Source: Oscillospiraceae bacterium (GTDB lineage: Bacteria > Bacillota > Clostridia > Oscillospirales > Oscillospiraceae). Taken from it: 64,000 bases of DNA. The notes under the pieces are model-generated. The model worked only from the letters and a program-made list of their open reading frames with translations. It was not told the DNA's origin and did not search any database. Both the position numbers and the translations under genes were made by a program. Shown piece after piece: positions 43,446 to 52,207 of this stretch (positions are counted from its first letter, which is position 1; each line of letters opens with the position of its first letter). The stretch lies in contig JAHHRX010000001.1 in NCBI GenBank assembly GCA_020025545.1, positions 1 to 64,000 of the forward strand, written 5' to 3'.

Positions 43446-44048
43446 GAATGCATCCGTCCTTTCTTTTGGGGATAGTATAGCACTGTTTTTTCTTCGGAGC
43501 AAGACGGAAAAAGGATGGCATTTTTTGGCTGGATGATATCATAGCTGCAAAAGAGCTGATTTGCGTATGTATAGCTGCTTTTCTCCCGCGGGAAAATTAA
43601 GCATAAAAGCACTGTCTTATCCGAAAAAAGCCACCCAGATGGGCGGTATTGGTAAGGACAGTTTTATGTAATGACGGTGACGGGCATTGCAACGGAACGA
43701 AGAAATGGCCGAGAAGGACGGTAAAAGGTTCTTCTCGGCTATTATTTTGATTTGCCCTGCTTCGTTTGCTGCAGGAATCCGGATGTGTAATTTGCGCCTG
43801 TCTGCCGTGCGTGCATAGCAGCATTATGACGACGATTACTGTATGCCGAAAGAATACAAGCAGCCTTTAAATATATGCATAAACGACGAAAAACATCGAA
43901 AATTATCGAATAATAATCTTACAAAAAACTTGAAAATAACGGATATTTACGATATATTTAAAACATACATAGAGAAACATTAAGAGGGGCACCGTTTAAG
44001 CCGGTATATCCAAACAGAATGAATCTAAATCGGAAAAGAGGAGAGGAA
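43446..44048. other. 603-base intergenic region before the surface protein gene
   Basis: No secure gene. A terminator-like hairpin (43708-43740: GCCGAGAAG against CTTCTCGGC) is embedded in a 37-codon plus-strand frame (43705-43818, starting MAEKDGKRFF) lacking a ribosome site. Around it (about 43600-43900) the sequence reads like a decayed gene or repeat in several frames. The right end is AT-rich with direct repeats of ATCGAA and holds the surface-protein promoter. Confidence 0.5.
43930..43958 (+). promoter_or_regulatory. Promoter of the surface protein gene
   Basis: TTGAAA (43930-43935) and TATATT (43953-43958) are 17 bases apart; the leader to the start is about 85 bases. Confidence 0.6.
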
Positions 44049-47000
44049 ATGAAACGAGTTAGTAAGAAAAGAGCGTTAAGTCTGCTTCTGTGTTTGGCGA
44101 TGTGCTTTTCGTTGTTCTCTACAACGACATTTGCCACAGAAATGGGCCTCATTGACAGAACGACCGCACTAGAAACAGGCAACGGTCCCGATGGGCAAAT
44201 GCACGGCGAGGACCGGAACGCAGAAGCTCCGTCTTCTTTGCAGGCACAGCTTACCGAAGAAAACAGAAGGGCAGGGCAGACCGTTTTGCCGCAGGCAGAA
44301 GGGAACATGGTCGAAACTCAGCAGAAACCGAATGCTGCGTTGAGCCATGTTGCGCAGATTGGAGCGGTTCCGTACAAAACACTGGATGAAGCTGTTGCTG
44401 CGGCATCGGATGGAGCAGTGATTGAGCTGCTGGGGGACTGCACCACTGAGGCAGGCTTGAATCTGCACAAGAACTTAACCATTCAGGCCGCGGCCGGCTT
44501 GGAGAACAAGCCCACCGTCACCTTTACGAAGTACGGAATTGCGCTTTGGGGCAAATCCGTGACGTTCAAAGACTGCGATGTTGTTATGAACGGCGTCGGC
44601 TCGACACCTTATTATCAGGAATGGAACTGGATGAGCGTATGCGGCCAGGCTGGCTCCGGACTGAATCTCATCAATGTTGATATGACCATGGATGGGCAGA
44701 AGATGGGCAAGAAGCACGCCATCTATGCGGACAATGGTATGCGCATCTATATGGAGCGGTCCAATCTGGTCATCCGTGATTACGGCGATGATGCACTGGA
44801 GTGGAACGGCGGTGTTTTTGAGTACAATGTAGAGATGATCGACTCTACCTATCTGGCTGACGGCAACCGCTCCGGGTTCGCCGGGACATTCAATGTGAGG
44901 GCGACCAGGTCCAAGGTGGATGTCATCGACAGCAGAGGCAATGGCTCCAACGGCTCTAATTTCTATTTCACCGATAGTGCTGTGAACTTCAGCCGTAACG
45001 GTGCTCACGGCCTGTCTGCCAATCATCTGGAGGCTGTAAATACATCCATTACGGCAAATGACAACGGCAGATGGGGCATCGTTGCCAACCGTATCAAATT
45101 TGAAAACTGTAAGGGCGATACCCGTATTCAGGCCAACAGCAACGGGTATGAGGGGCTTCGGACGGCTCATTCCGAGTCCTTTGCCAGCAATCCGAGTACC
45201 TTTGACGCTGTCAACACCCACATGGAGTTTCTGGATAATGGCTACTGGAAGGATAACGACATATGGCCGGGCGTTACATTGAAAAATACCATTGCTAAAA
45301 TGGATGCAGCTTCGGCGCTGACGATTAAGGGAAGCCCCAACACCGGTTTGCGGGTACAGGGAAGCAAGAGCGTTGTTGAAATTGCGGAGGGTGCAGATGT
45401 TACCATTACCCAGAACAACGCCGGCTATATCAACGGCGGCGGCCGGGGACTTGGCGGCGGTGTCCGATTGGAAACGGGCAGCAAGCTGACACTGCCTTCC
45501 AACGCCAAGATCTACAATAATCATGCTGAGCTGGCCGGCGATGATATTTACTGTGCGGAGGAGGCAACCATTACCTTTGGGAAAGTCGGCTCCGACTGGA
45601 AGCTGGACAACAGTGAGAACAAGTACCGTACGGAGGCCGTTCGGTGCGGCGATAAGATCGATGGCTGGTACTACGATACGGAGGACGCCCATTGGAATGC
45701 ACACAAGAGGCCGGTCTGTGTTGCAGAGTACAGCGATGCTGAGTTTGAGCAGGGATTGTCCACTGCTGCAGGGCCTCTGGCTCTGAAGGCGGCGCACGGT
45801 CTGATTCCGGTGGATCCCACCAAGCCTGCGAATAAATGGTCACACTCCAAGTCCAAGACCGCAACCAATCTGGACGAAAACCACCAGTCCAAGGTAACTT
45901 TGTCGCTGCCCTCTGCTGAGCAATCGTTGGTAAGCGATGTGGTTTTCGTGTTCGACGAGTCCAGCTGCAGCGACCCGGTCAAGGCTGAGGTTCGGAAGAT
46001 GATGGACGAGCTGTATGCGCAGGTGAAAAAAACTGGGGCCACCGTTAACATCGGTGCAGTACAGTTCCGAGGGAAAGTCACAGAGTTTTCGCTGAAACCG
46101 CTGACGGAAGAAACCGCAGAAGAGCTGACGAAGTTTATGGGCAAGCGTCCTTGGGTGGGCGGATCTAATATGAGTATGGGCCTGTTAGCAGGCGAGAATA
46201 TGTTGGATGCCAGCGATACAAACGACGAGCGGAAACACCTGATTTTGGTTAGCGACGGCATTGCCTATATCTGGGATGATGAAGCCACACCGGAGCAGGA
46301 AAATCTGGGTGTCAACTTCAGTAATGTTGATGTCCCGGAAAGACCTTTCCTTGCCAGCCCGGATGGATGGGATGTCAAGTACGGTGCCAAATATGTCCCT
46401 GAGGACTGGAATACGCACTTCGATGCGGATATGATCCAAAAGACAATACAGGAAAAGAGCAGCGTATATAAACGGTATACCGACATCACTAACAATCCCT
46501 ATGTCAATCCCAACGAGCAGGAAAACTATGCTTCCACTGTAGATATTGCACTCTATAAATCCTTGCAGGCATATCGCAGGATTGCTTCCAAGTACCATGT
46601 CAGTGTAGTGATGAGCGGCGTGCAAAGCGAGATGGAGATATATCCTTATGGACCTTCCTTTATGAACTACCTGGCTGATGGAAAGACGGTCTCCTTTGAC
46701 CAGATTCAGAAAGATGTGTTCTATTTGCTGGATGCCGGTTCTAAGGTTGTTGACACCATTGGTTTTGGCAAGGACGATAAGGGCAATGATTACAATATGG
46801 ACTTTATCCCTGATGTCTCTGAGCTTAAATTGACCGTTGGCGACGAGACTCTTGATGTGACAGAGATTGTAATTGTAGACCCCGGCTTTGACGGAAGTGC
46901 CTTTGAGACCCGCCGCTTTGGCTTTGGCAGCCACGAAAATGCCAACTACGATTTTGTTCTGCACTACTACGAAAAAGGTATAGACGGCAAATCGGATGAG

Positions 47001-47543
47001 TGCTTTGTCTGGGAAATCAATGTTCCGGTAAGCAACTTTGCACCTGTTCAGCTGACCTATACGGTTGCGCTGACAGACCCGCAGACTGTTGTCGGGACCT
47101 ATGGCCAATACGATGCGGACGGCAGTGAAAAGCTGGCTGCCCTGTATACCAATCAGGAAGCGGTTCTCTATCCGGTAGATTCCGATGGCGGACAGGGGGT
47201 TCCCGAGCTGTTTGCCAGACCCACCGTTTCCTACATGGTAAGCCCCACGCCGGATCCGGAGAAGCCCGTAGACCCGGAGAAGCCCGTAGACCCGGAGAAG
47301 CCCGTAGACCCGGAGAAGCCTGTAGACCCGGAGAAGCCTGTAGACCCGGAGAAGCCCGTAGATCCGGAGAAGCCCGTAGACCCGGAGAAGCCCGTAGACC
47401 CGGTGAAGCCTGTGAACCCGGATCATATTCCGCAAACTGGTGAAGCGGGCAATGTGGTGCTGTGGACCTTGGTTTGTTTTGTTTCCTTCGGCGGGGCGAC
47501 TTTGCTCCTTCTGGACAAAAGAAGACAAGGCTGCGCGAGATAA
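44049..47543 (+). CDS. Sortase-anchored surface protein with beta-helix and vWA domains
   Basis: The 1164-residue protein has a signal peptide (about residues 1-30, ending TTTFA), a domain of repetitive short strands resembling a right-handed parallel beta-helix (about 90-515, with many N/G/D turns), a von Willebrand A domain (from about 627: VVFVFDESSCSD, TVNIGAVQFRG, WVGGSNMSMGL, HLILVSDGIAY), a C-terminal beta domain, nine DPEKPV-type repeats (1069-1122), a sorting signal IPQTG (1127-1131), a membrane helix and a basic tail. The MIDAS DxSxS motif is degenerate (DESSC). Roles in adhesion or carbohydrate/protein binding are inferred. ATG 44049 has AGAGGAGAGG upstream. Confidence 0.9.
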   Translation: MKRVSKKRALSLLLCLAMCFSLFSTTTFATEMGLIDRTTALETGNGPDGQMHGEDRNAEAPSSLQAQLTEENRRAGQTVLPQAEGNMVETQQKPNAALSHVAQIGAVPYKTLDEAVAAASDGAVIELLGDCTTEAGLNLHKNLTIQAAAGLENKPTVTFTKYGIALWGKSVTFKDCDVVMNGVGSTPYYQEWNWMSVCGQAGSGLNLINVDMTMDGQKMGKKHAIYADNGMRIYMERSNLVIRDYGDDALEWNGGVFEYNVEMIDSTYLADGNRSGFAGTFNVRATRSKVDVIDSRGNGSNGSNFYFTDSAVNFSRNGAHGLSANHLEAVNTSITANDNGRWGIVANRIKFENCKGDTRIQANSNGYEGLRTAHSESFASNPSTFDAVNTHMEFLDNGYWKDNDIWPGVTLKNTIAKMDAASALTIKGSPNTGLRVQGSKSVVEIAEGADVTITQNNAGYINGGGRGLGGGVRLETGSKLTLPSNAKIYNNHAELAGDDIYCAEEATITFGKVGSDWKLDNSENKYRTEAVRCGDKIDGWYYDTEDAHWNAHKRPVCVAEYSDAEFEQGLSTAAGPLALKAAHGLIPVDPTKPANKWSHSKSKTATNLDENHQSKVTLSLPSAEQSLVSDVVFVFDESSCSDPVKAEVRKMMDELYAQVKKTGATVNIGAVQFRGKVTEFSLKPLTEETAEELTKFMGKRPWVGGSNMSMGLLAGENMLDASDTNDERKHLILVSDGIAYIWDDEATPEQENLGVNFSNVDVPERPFLASPDGWDVKYGAKYVPEDWNTHFDADMIQKTIQEKSSVYKRYTDITNNPYVNPNEQENYASTVDIALYKSLQAYRRIASKYHVSVVMSGVQSEMEIYPYGPSFMNYLADGKTVSFDQIQKDVFYLLDAGSKVVDTIGFGKDDKGNDYNMDFIPDVSELKLTVGDETLDVTEIVIVDPGFDGSAFETRRFGFGSHENANYDFVLHYYEKGIDGKSDECFVWEINVPVSNFAPVQLTYTVALTDPQTVVGTYGQYDADGSEKLAALYTNQEAVLYPVDSDGGQGVPELFARPTVSYMVSPTPDPEKPVDPEKPVDPEKPVDPEKPVDPEKPVDPEKPVDPEKPVDPEKPVDPVKPVNPDHIPQTGEAGNVVLWTLVCFVSFGGATLLLLDKRRQGCAR
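47253..47414 (+). repeat. Nine tandem 18-bp repeats encoding DPEKPV
   Basis: Nine in-frame 18-base units run from 47253 to 47414. Eight encode DPEKPV and the last DPVKPV. The units are almost identical in DNA (C/T and C/T differences only), a cell-wall-spanning spacer prone to length change. Confidence 0.95.
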
Positions 47544-47554
47544 TTAGGTATATA

Positions 47555-47586
47555 AAAAGGCGGTGGCGAAAGCCATCGCCTTTTTG
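47555..47586 (+). terminator. Terminator of the surface protein gene
   Basis: AAAGGCGGTGGC and GCCATCGCCTTT flank GAAA, followed by TT. Confidence 0.9.
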
Positions 47587-47793
47587 CTTCATGGGAAATA
47601 AGAGGGGGGAACGGGCTGTTCTTTTTGCTGCAAGGGGGACTGAAACGAGAGGGGACTATGAGCAGAATGTGAGCGTAAATGCTTCTGAATTGCGCAACAA
47701 GATAGCAAAAGAATCAAAGCAATATTCTTATTGCTATTATTTTGTGAATATGCTATACTGAATATGCAAATCTATAGAAAGAATGTGGCAATT

Positions 47794-48576
47794 ATGGCGT
47801 ATAATGATCGAAAAGACAGGATTCTAAATCTACTGGATATCAATGATTCGCTCACGCTGCATCAATTGGTGGAACAGTTAGGAAGCTCTGTTGCAACCAT
47901 TCGCAGGGATGTAACAATGATGGAGGAACAGGGACTTTTGGAGCGCTACTGGGGCGGTATCAAGAAAGTGGATACGCCGGAAACTATTCGGAAGACCGGG
48001 CTCAAGTACCAGAAAACCCCGGACTGCCTGGAGCGGATCGGACGGATCGCTGCTGAGCAGCTGCAGGATAATGAGCTGATTTTTATCGGCTCCGGCATGA
48101 CCACTTTGGCGATGATCCCTTTTATCGAGCGCAAGAATATACATGTCATTACCAACGGCATTCCCCAGCTGGAGGCTTTGAATCGAAAAAATATTGAAGC
48201 ATTGCTGCTTTGCGGCTTTTATAAGGAATATTCCCACTCAGTTGTTGGAAAAGAAACAGTGGAAATGCTTCGCGGCTATAAGTTTGACAGGTCTTTTGTG
48301 GGCGCTTACGGCATCGATGACCAGTACAGTCCGCTTTCCGCGGATACATACGAGGATACCATCAAAACCCTGTGCATCAAGAATTCAAAGAGCGTGTATT
48401 TACTGGCATCCCACGATAAATTCAACCGGACAGCTTACTATTCCATCCCCACGGAGCTGGCCAGGGAGGTGCTGATCATTACGGATCAAGAGGATGGACG
48501 GAGCCGTGGCTGGCGCAGTATGGACGGCGGCTGCATCGGAAGGGTAGGTACATTGGCAGGACTGAGCGAAAAGTAA
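47794..48576 (+). CDS. DeoR-family repressor at the head of the ula-type PTS genes
   Basis: The 260-residue protein has the DeoR winged helix (DRKDRILNLLDINDSLTLHQLVEQLGSSVATIRRDVTMMEEQGLLERYWGGI) and a DeoR sensor domain of the ISOCOT fold (DNELIFIGSGMTTLAMIPF; VGKETVEMLRGYKFDRSFVGAYGID; SVYLLASHDKFNRTAYYSI). It probably senses a phosphorylated sugar and represses ulaAB, as UlaR does. ATG 47794 was taken as start from homology, although its ribosome site is weak; ATG 47764 is an alternative. Confidence 0.88.
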   Translation: MAYNDRKDRILNLLDINDSLTLHQLVEQLGSSVATIRRDVTMMEEQGLLERYWGGIKKVDTPETIRKTGLKYQKTPDCLERIGRIAAEQLQDNELIFIGSGMTTLAMIPFIERKNIHVITNGIPQLEALNRKNIEALLLCGFYKEYSHSVVGKETVEMLRGYKFDRSFVGAYGIDDQYSPLSADTYEDTIKTLCIKNSKSVYLLASHDKFNRTAYYSIPTELAREVLIITDQEDGRSRGWRSMDGGCIGRVGTLAGLSEK

Positions 48577-48608
48577 TCTTTTTGCTTCGTCGAATGGCTG
48601 AAAATGAG

Positions 48609-48656
48609 CGAATATGACACTTTGCGATTGACTATATTCGACAATTGTTTTATAGT
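48609..48656 (+). promoter_or_regulatory. ulaA promoter with overlapping inverted-repeat operator
   Basis: TTGACT (48628-48633) and TATAGT (48651-48656) are 17 bases apart. CGAATAT (48609-48615) and ATATTCG (48634-48640) form an inverted repeat straddling the -35 box, fitting a repressor site. Confidence 0.7.
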
Positions 48657-48660
48657 AAAC

Positions 48661-48746
48661 CCGTGAGAGGGAAGCAGTTGTGCAAGCGAAACTGATCCCG
48701 CTTTTAGCCGGCTACTAAAAGATATATTTTGAGGAGGATCTCACGG
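48661..48746 (+). promoter_or_regulatory. ulaA leader with complementary ends masking the start
   Basis: CCGTGAGA (48661-48668), at the expected 5' end of the mRNA, is perfectly complementary to TCTCACGG (48739-48746), which lies between the ribosome site GAGGAGG and the ATG. Pairing would close an 86-base leader and could hide the start codon. Confidence 0.5.
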
Positions 48747-50063
48747 ATGCAAAGTGTTATTGATTTCCTTGTCGGTGACTTGCTGGTCACTCCGACAATT
48801 CTGATCGGTATCCTTGTTATGATCGGATACATGCTTCAGAAATCCGGCGCGGTTAAGACTATAACCGGAACCATCGGTGCAATGGTCGGCCTGCAGCTGA
48901 TCATTTTCGGCGGCGGTCAGTTCGCCGGCGTTTTTAAGCCCATCACAAAGGCTGTCTGCGATGCCACCGGCATCCAGGGCTATATTATGGACTCCTATGC
49001 TATGAAGGCAGCCAGTCAGGAAGCGCTGGGCATTCGCTTCGGCTGGATGGCGTATGTATTTCTGATTGCGTTTGCAGTCAATATTTTGATGGTTTTCTTT
49101 GGAAAGTACACCAAGGCAAAGGGTGTGTTCCTGACCGGTAATGCCGGCACTGCACACGCACAGGCCATGCTGTGGCTGGTCATCGCAAACTTTGCACTGC
49201 CCAACAATGCGCTTACGGTGATTGTTGCCGGTGTTCTGACCGGTATCTACTGGGCGTACTCCACTACTCTCGCCGCAGGCGTTGTGGATGAAGTTACTGA
49301 GGGCGGCGGCTTTACCGTGGGACATAATCAGCAGATCGGTATCTGGTTCTTCGGGCGTCTGGCTCCTAAGCTCAGCGGCAAGAAAAAGGTCGACTGCGAA
49401 GATATGAAGCTCCCCGGATGGCTGGCAATTTTTAACAACAATGTGACCTCCGTATGTATTCTGATGTTTGTGTTTGTCTCTGCCTTCTGCGCACCTCTGG
49501 GTATTTCCGGTATCCAGAAGCTGGCAGGGGATCAGCATTGGCTTATCTACCTCATCATGGTGGGTATTCAATTCTCTATGTATATGGTCATTCTGCTTCA
49601 GGGTGTGCGTATGCTCTGCTCCGAGCTGACTGCTTCCTTCCAGGGTATCCAGCAGAAGCTGGTTCCCAATGCAATCCCTGCAATCGATGTAGCAGCTCTG
49701 CTGCCGTTCTCTCCCAACGCTGCAACGCTGGGCTTCCTATTCTGCACTCTGGGAACGGTTCTTTCCATGGGATTGCTGCTCCTGTTCCATAGCCCCATCA
49801 TGGTGCTGCCCGGCTTTATTCCTCTGTTTTTCTCCGGCGGTCCCATCGGTGTAGTTGCCAATAAGAAGGGCGGCCTGCGCGCGGTTATCATCTGCTGTGT
49901 GCTGCTGGGCATGATCCAGACCTTTGGCACGGTATGGGCAATTACCCAGCTTAACTATCCGGAAGCTGTTGGCTGGTCCGGTATGTTCGACCTCTCCACT
50001 GTATGGCCTGCGGTTATTCAGGCTCTGCGCTGGATCGGCAGCATCTTCGGTATCACGATCTGA
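48747..50063 (+). CDS. ulaA: PTS ascorbate-type transporter subunit IIC (UlaA/SgaT)
   Basis: This is the membrane permease of an ascorbate-type PTS. The 438-residue protein has about eleven membrane segments. Family blocks are VTPTILIGILVMIGYMLQKSG, GQFAGVFKPITKAV, GNAGTAHAQAMLW, and FTVGHNQQIGIWFFGRLAPKLSG, typical of UlaA. Ascorbate would enter as ascorbate 6-phosphate. GAGGAGG precedes ATG 48747; TTG 48729 would include that site and is rejected. No IIA domain is fused; IIA is encoded at 56472. Confidence 0.94.
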   Translation: MQSVIDFLVGDLLVTPTILIGILVMIGYMLQKSGAVKTITGTIGAMVGLQLIIFGGGQFAGVFKPITKAVCDATGIQGYIMDSYAMKAASQEALGIRFGWMAYVFLIAFAVNILMVFFGKYTKAKGVFLTGNAGTAHAQAMLWLVIANFALPNNALTVIVAGVLTGIYWAYSTTLAAGVVDEVTEGGGFTVGHNQQIGIWFFGRLAPKLSGKKKVDCEDMKLPGWLAIFNNNVTSVCILMFVFVSAFCAPLGISGIQKLAGDQHWLIYLIMVGIQFSMYMVILLQGVRMLCSELTASFQGIQQKLVPNAIPAIDVAALLPFSPNAATLGFLFCTLGTVLSMGLLLLFHSPIMVLPGFIPLFFSGGPIGVVANKKGGLRAVIICCVLLGMIQTFGTVWAITQLNYPEAVGWSGMFDLSTVWPAVIQALRWIGSIFGITI

Positions 50064-50145
50064 ACCGTCAAAACCGGACCGCTCGCCGAGGGCGGCCCGG
50101 TTCTTGTATATCTCAATGTGTAACATCTGAAAGGAGCATTTTCAA

Positions 50146-50460
50146 ATGGAAAAAGGCAAGATTCACATTCTTTTTGTGTGTGGCAACGGTATGGGCACCA
50201 GCACCATGGCAGAGCTGGGGGTTCGAAACAACCTGAATAAATACAGTATCAAGGCAGAAATGCAGCATACTTCTTTGGGACAGATGCAGTCCCTGCGTGA
50301 CTGGGCCGACATCATCGTGATTCTCAAGAACCTGTTCCGGGATGTGGATGTTAAGGACGGGGAGTATTTCATTCCTGTCGTCAATATCATGGACAGCAAG
50401 GGCATCACTGCGCAGATCAATGAAATTGTAGAGGCACATTTCCCGGAAGCAAAGGGCTGA
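50146..50460 (+). CDS. ulaB: PTS ascorbate-type transporter subunit IIB (UlaB)
   Basis: This is the cytoplasmic phosphocarrier passing phosphate from IIA to the incoming sugar. The 104-residue protein has the phosphorylated Cys12 in LFVCGNGMGTSTM, the standard IIB loop of the lactose/ascorbate fold. GAAAGGAGC precedes the start. It lies 82 bases after ulaA and four bases before the sulfatase gene. Confidence 0.94.
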   Translation: MEKGKIHILFVCGNGMGTSTMAELGVRNNLNKYSIKAEMQHTSLGQMQSLRDWADIIVILKNLFRDVDVKDGEYFIPVVNIMDSKGITAQINEIVEAHFPEAKG

Positions 50461-50464
50461 GCCT

Positions 50465-51955
50465 ATGAGAGCAATCATTGTTTTTTATGACACCCTGAAC
50501 CGGCGGTATCTGCCCTGCTATAATCCCGATACCAATACGATTGCGCCGAACTTTACGAGACTTTCTCAGCAGAGCATTCAGTTTGACAACAGCTACGTGG
50601 GATCTATGCCCTGCATCCCCGCCAGACGGGAACTGCACACCGGCCGTCACAATTTCCTTCACAGGGAATGGGGGCCGCTGGAGCCGTTTGATGATTCCAT
50701 GCCGGAAATTCTGAAAAAGAACGGCGTTTATACCCACCTTATTTCCGACCATCTCCACTACTGGGAGGACGGCGGCTGCGATTACCACACCCGTTACAGC
50801 TCTTGGGAGATTGTCCGGGGACAGGAGGGTGACCATTGGAAGGCTGAAGCAGAAGATCCTGAAATCCCGCCTGTAGTGAAGATCCCTCAGAAAATGCAGG
50901 GAACCGGCAACACGGGGCTATGGCGCTATGATTGGGTGAACCGAAAATATATTCGGGACGAGGAGGATTTCCCGCAGACCCAGTGCTTTGACCGGGGCTG
51001 CGAATTTCTGGAGAAAAACCACGATCAGGATAACTGGCTTTTGCATCTGGAAACATTTGATCCGCACGAACCTTTCTTTGTGCCTCAGAAATATTTGGAT
51101 ATGTACCCGGAAGACTATCATGGCAAGCATTTTGACTGGCCCAGAGGAGAAGCTACCGAGGAAAGCAGCGAAATTGCCCATTGTCGTCGGCAGTATCAGG
51201 CTCTGGTTACCATGTGTGACCACAGCTTGGGTCGTATACTCGACATGATGGACAAGTACGATATGTGGAAGGATACCATGCTGATTGTGGGCACAGACCA
51301 CGGCTTCCTGCTGGCAGAGCATGGCTACTGGGGCAAGAACATTATGCCCTATTATAACGAAGTGGCAAATACGCCCCTCTTTATCTGGGATCCCCGGTAT
51401 GGCAAGAAGGGAGAACACCGGCAGTCGCTGGTGCAGATGATTGACTGGATGCCGACCTTGCTCAATTACTTCAATACCCCCATACCCAAGGATGTGCAGG
51501 GCAGTATTTTGGACGGCGTCATTGAAAATGATATCCCCAACCGGGAATACGCCATGTACGGCGTGTTCAGCGGCCATGTGAACATCACCGACGGGCGCTA
51601 CACCTATATGCGGGCACCTCTGCCGGAAAAAGGGGACGAGGTGTACAATTATACCCTGATGCCCACCCATATGAATGCCCGCTTCTCTCCGGCGGAACTG
51701 AAGGATGCTGAATTGGTAAAACCGTTTTCGTTTACAAAGGAGTGCCCGGTTCTCAAGATTAAGAGCAGGGATAAATACAATGTGGGACGCTTCGGCACCC
51801 GACTGTATGATCTGCAGACGGATCCTGAACAGCAACATCCTTTGGACGATCCTCAAACGGAGGCACGAATGTGCAAGGCTATGGTTCGTGCCATGAAGCA
51901 CAACGATGCCCCTGCGGAACAGTACGCGCGGCTGGGACTGAATCCTGAAGAATAA
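50465..51955 (+). CDS. Cytoplasmic Cys-type sulfatase
   Basis: The 496-residue protein is an alkaline-phosphatase-superfamily sulfatase. The formylglycine site is C50-I-P-A-R54 in GSMPCIPARRELHTGR, the CxPxR consensus. Metal and substrate residues are visible in IIVFYDTLNRR (Asp9), LHLETFDPHEPFFVP and VGTDHGFLLAEHGYWGKN. There is no signal peptide, so it acts in the cytoplasm, after import. It begins four bases after ulaB and must be co-transcribed. The Cys needs a formylglycine-generating enzyme (anSME or FGE), not found in the window. A sulfated PTS substrate is inferred. Confidence 0.93.
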   Translation: MRAIIVFYDTLNRRYLPCYNPDTNTIAPNFTRLSQQSIQFDNSYVGSMPCIPARRELHTGRHNFLHREWGPLEPFDDSMPEILKKNGVYTHLISDHLHYWEDGGCDYHTRYSSWEIVRGQEGDHWKAEAEDPEIPPVVKIPQKMQGTGNTGLWRYDWVNRKYIRDEEDFPQTQCFDRGCEFLEKNHDQDNWLLHLETFDPHEPFFVPQKYLDMYPEDYHGKHFDWPRGEATEESSEIAHCRRQYQALVTMCDHSLGRILDMMDKYDMWKDTMLIVGTDHGFLLAEHGYWGKNIMPYYNEVANTPLFIWDPRYGKKGEHRQSLVQMIDWMPTLLNYFNTPIPKDVQGSILDGVIENDIPNREYAMYGVFSGHVNITDGRYTYMRAPLPEKGDEVYNYTLMPTHMNARFSPAELKDAELVKPFSFTKECPVLKIKSRDKYNVGRFGTRLYDLQTDPEQQHPLDDPQTEARMCKAMVRAMKHNDAPAEQYARLGLNPEE

Positions 51956-51958
51956 AAC

Positions 51959-52001
51959 AAATACCGCCTCTTTTGACCTGTGCCGAAAGAGGCGGTATTT
52001 T
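51959..52001 (+). terminator. Terminator of the ulaA-ulaB-sulfatase operon
   Basis: AAATACCGCCTCTTT pairs with AAAGAGGCGGTATTT, ending in TTTT. Confidence 0.88.
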
Positions 52002-52019
52002 GCGGCCTGCTGAAAACAA

Positions 52020-52053
52020 TACCTGCCCCACCGAATACACGGTGGGGCAGGTG
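52020..52053 (-). terminator. Terminator for the ulaE-ulaF transcript
   Basis: CCTGCCCCACCG pairs with CGGTGGGGCAGG; on the minus strand TATTGTTTTC follows. It lies 155 bases beyond the ulaF stop. Confidence 0.7.
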
Positions 52054-52091
52054 GGGCCATGCGCCGATCAAAGGTTGTGTCAAAGGAGTAC

Positions 52092-52160
52092 TTGACTGCT
52101 GTTAGCCCTGCTTTCTGCAGGGTCTACCGAGGAGACGGTAAGGCAATAACCTTCGTCAGC
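52092..52160. other. Multi-hairpin region downstream of ulaF
   Basis: CCCTGC/GCAGGG (52106-52122), TACCG/CGGTA (52125-52140) and AAGG/CCTT (52140-52153) follow one another, and GCTG (52098-52101) can close on CAGC (52157-52160), giving a cloverleaf-like fold on either strand. It is followed by AGAAAGGAGG and a ten-codon plus-strand frame (52185-52217, MRIFGKENYF) that overlaps the ulaF end. No known RNA class is recognised. Confidence 0.35.
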
Positions 52161-52207
52161 TGAGAAAGGAGGAAAAGCGAATCAATGAGAATTTTCGGTA
52201 AGGAAAA

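Noticed and set aside
47253..47414. Regular direct repeats that might suggest a CRISPR array
   Set aside because: Units are 18 bases, contiguous without spacers and in frame with a wall-anchored protein; they encode DPEKPV.
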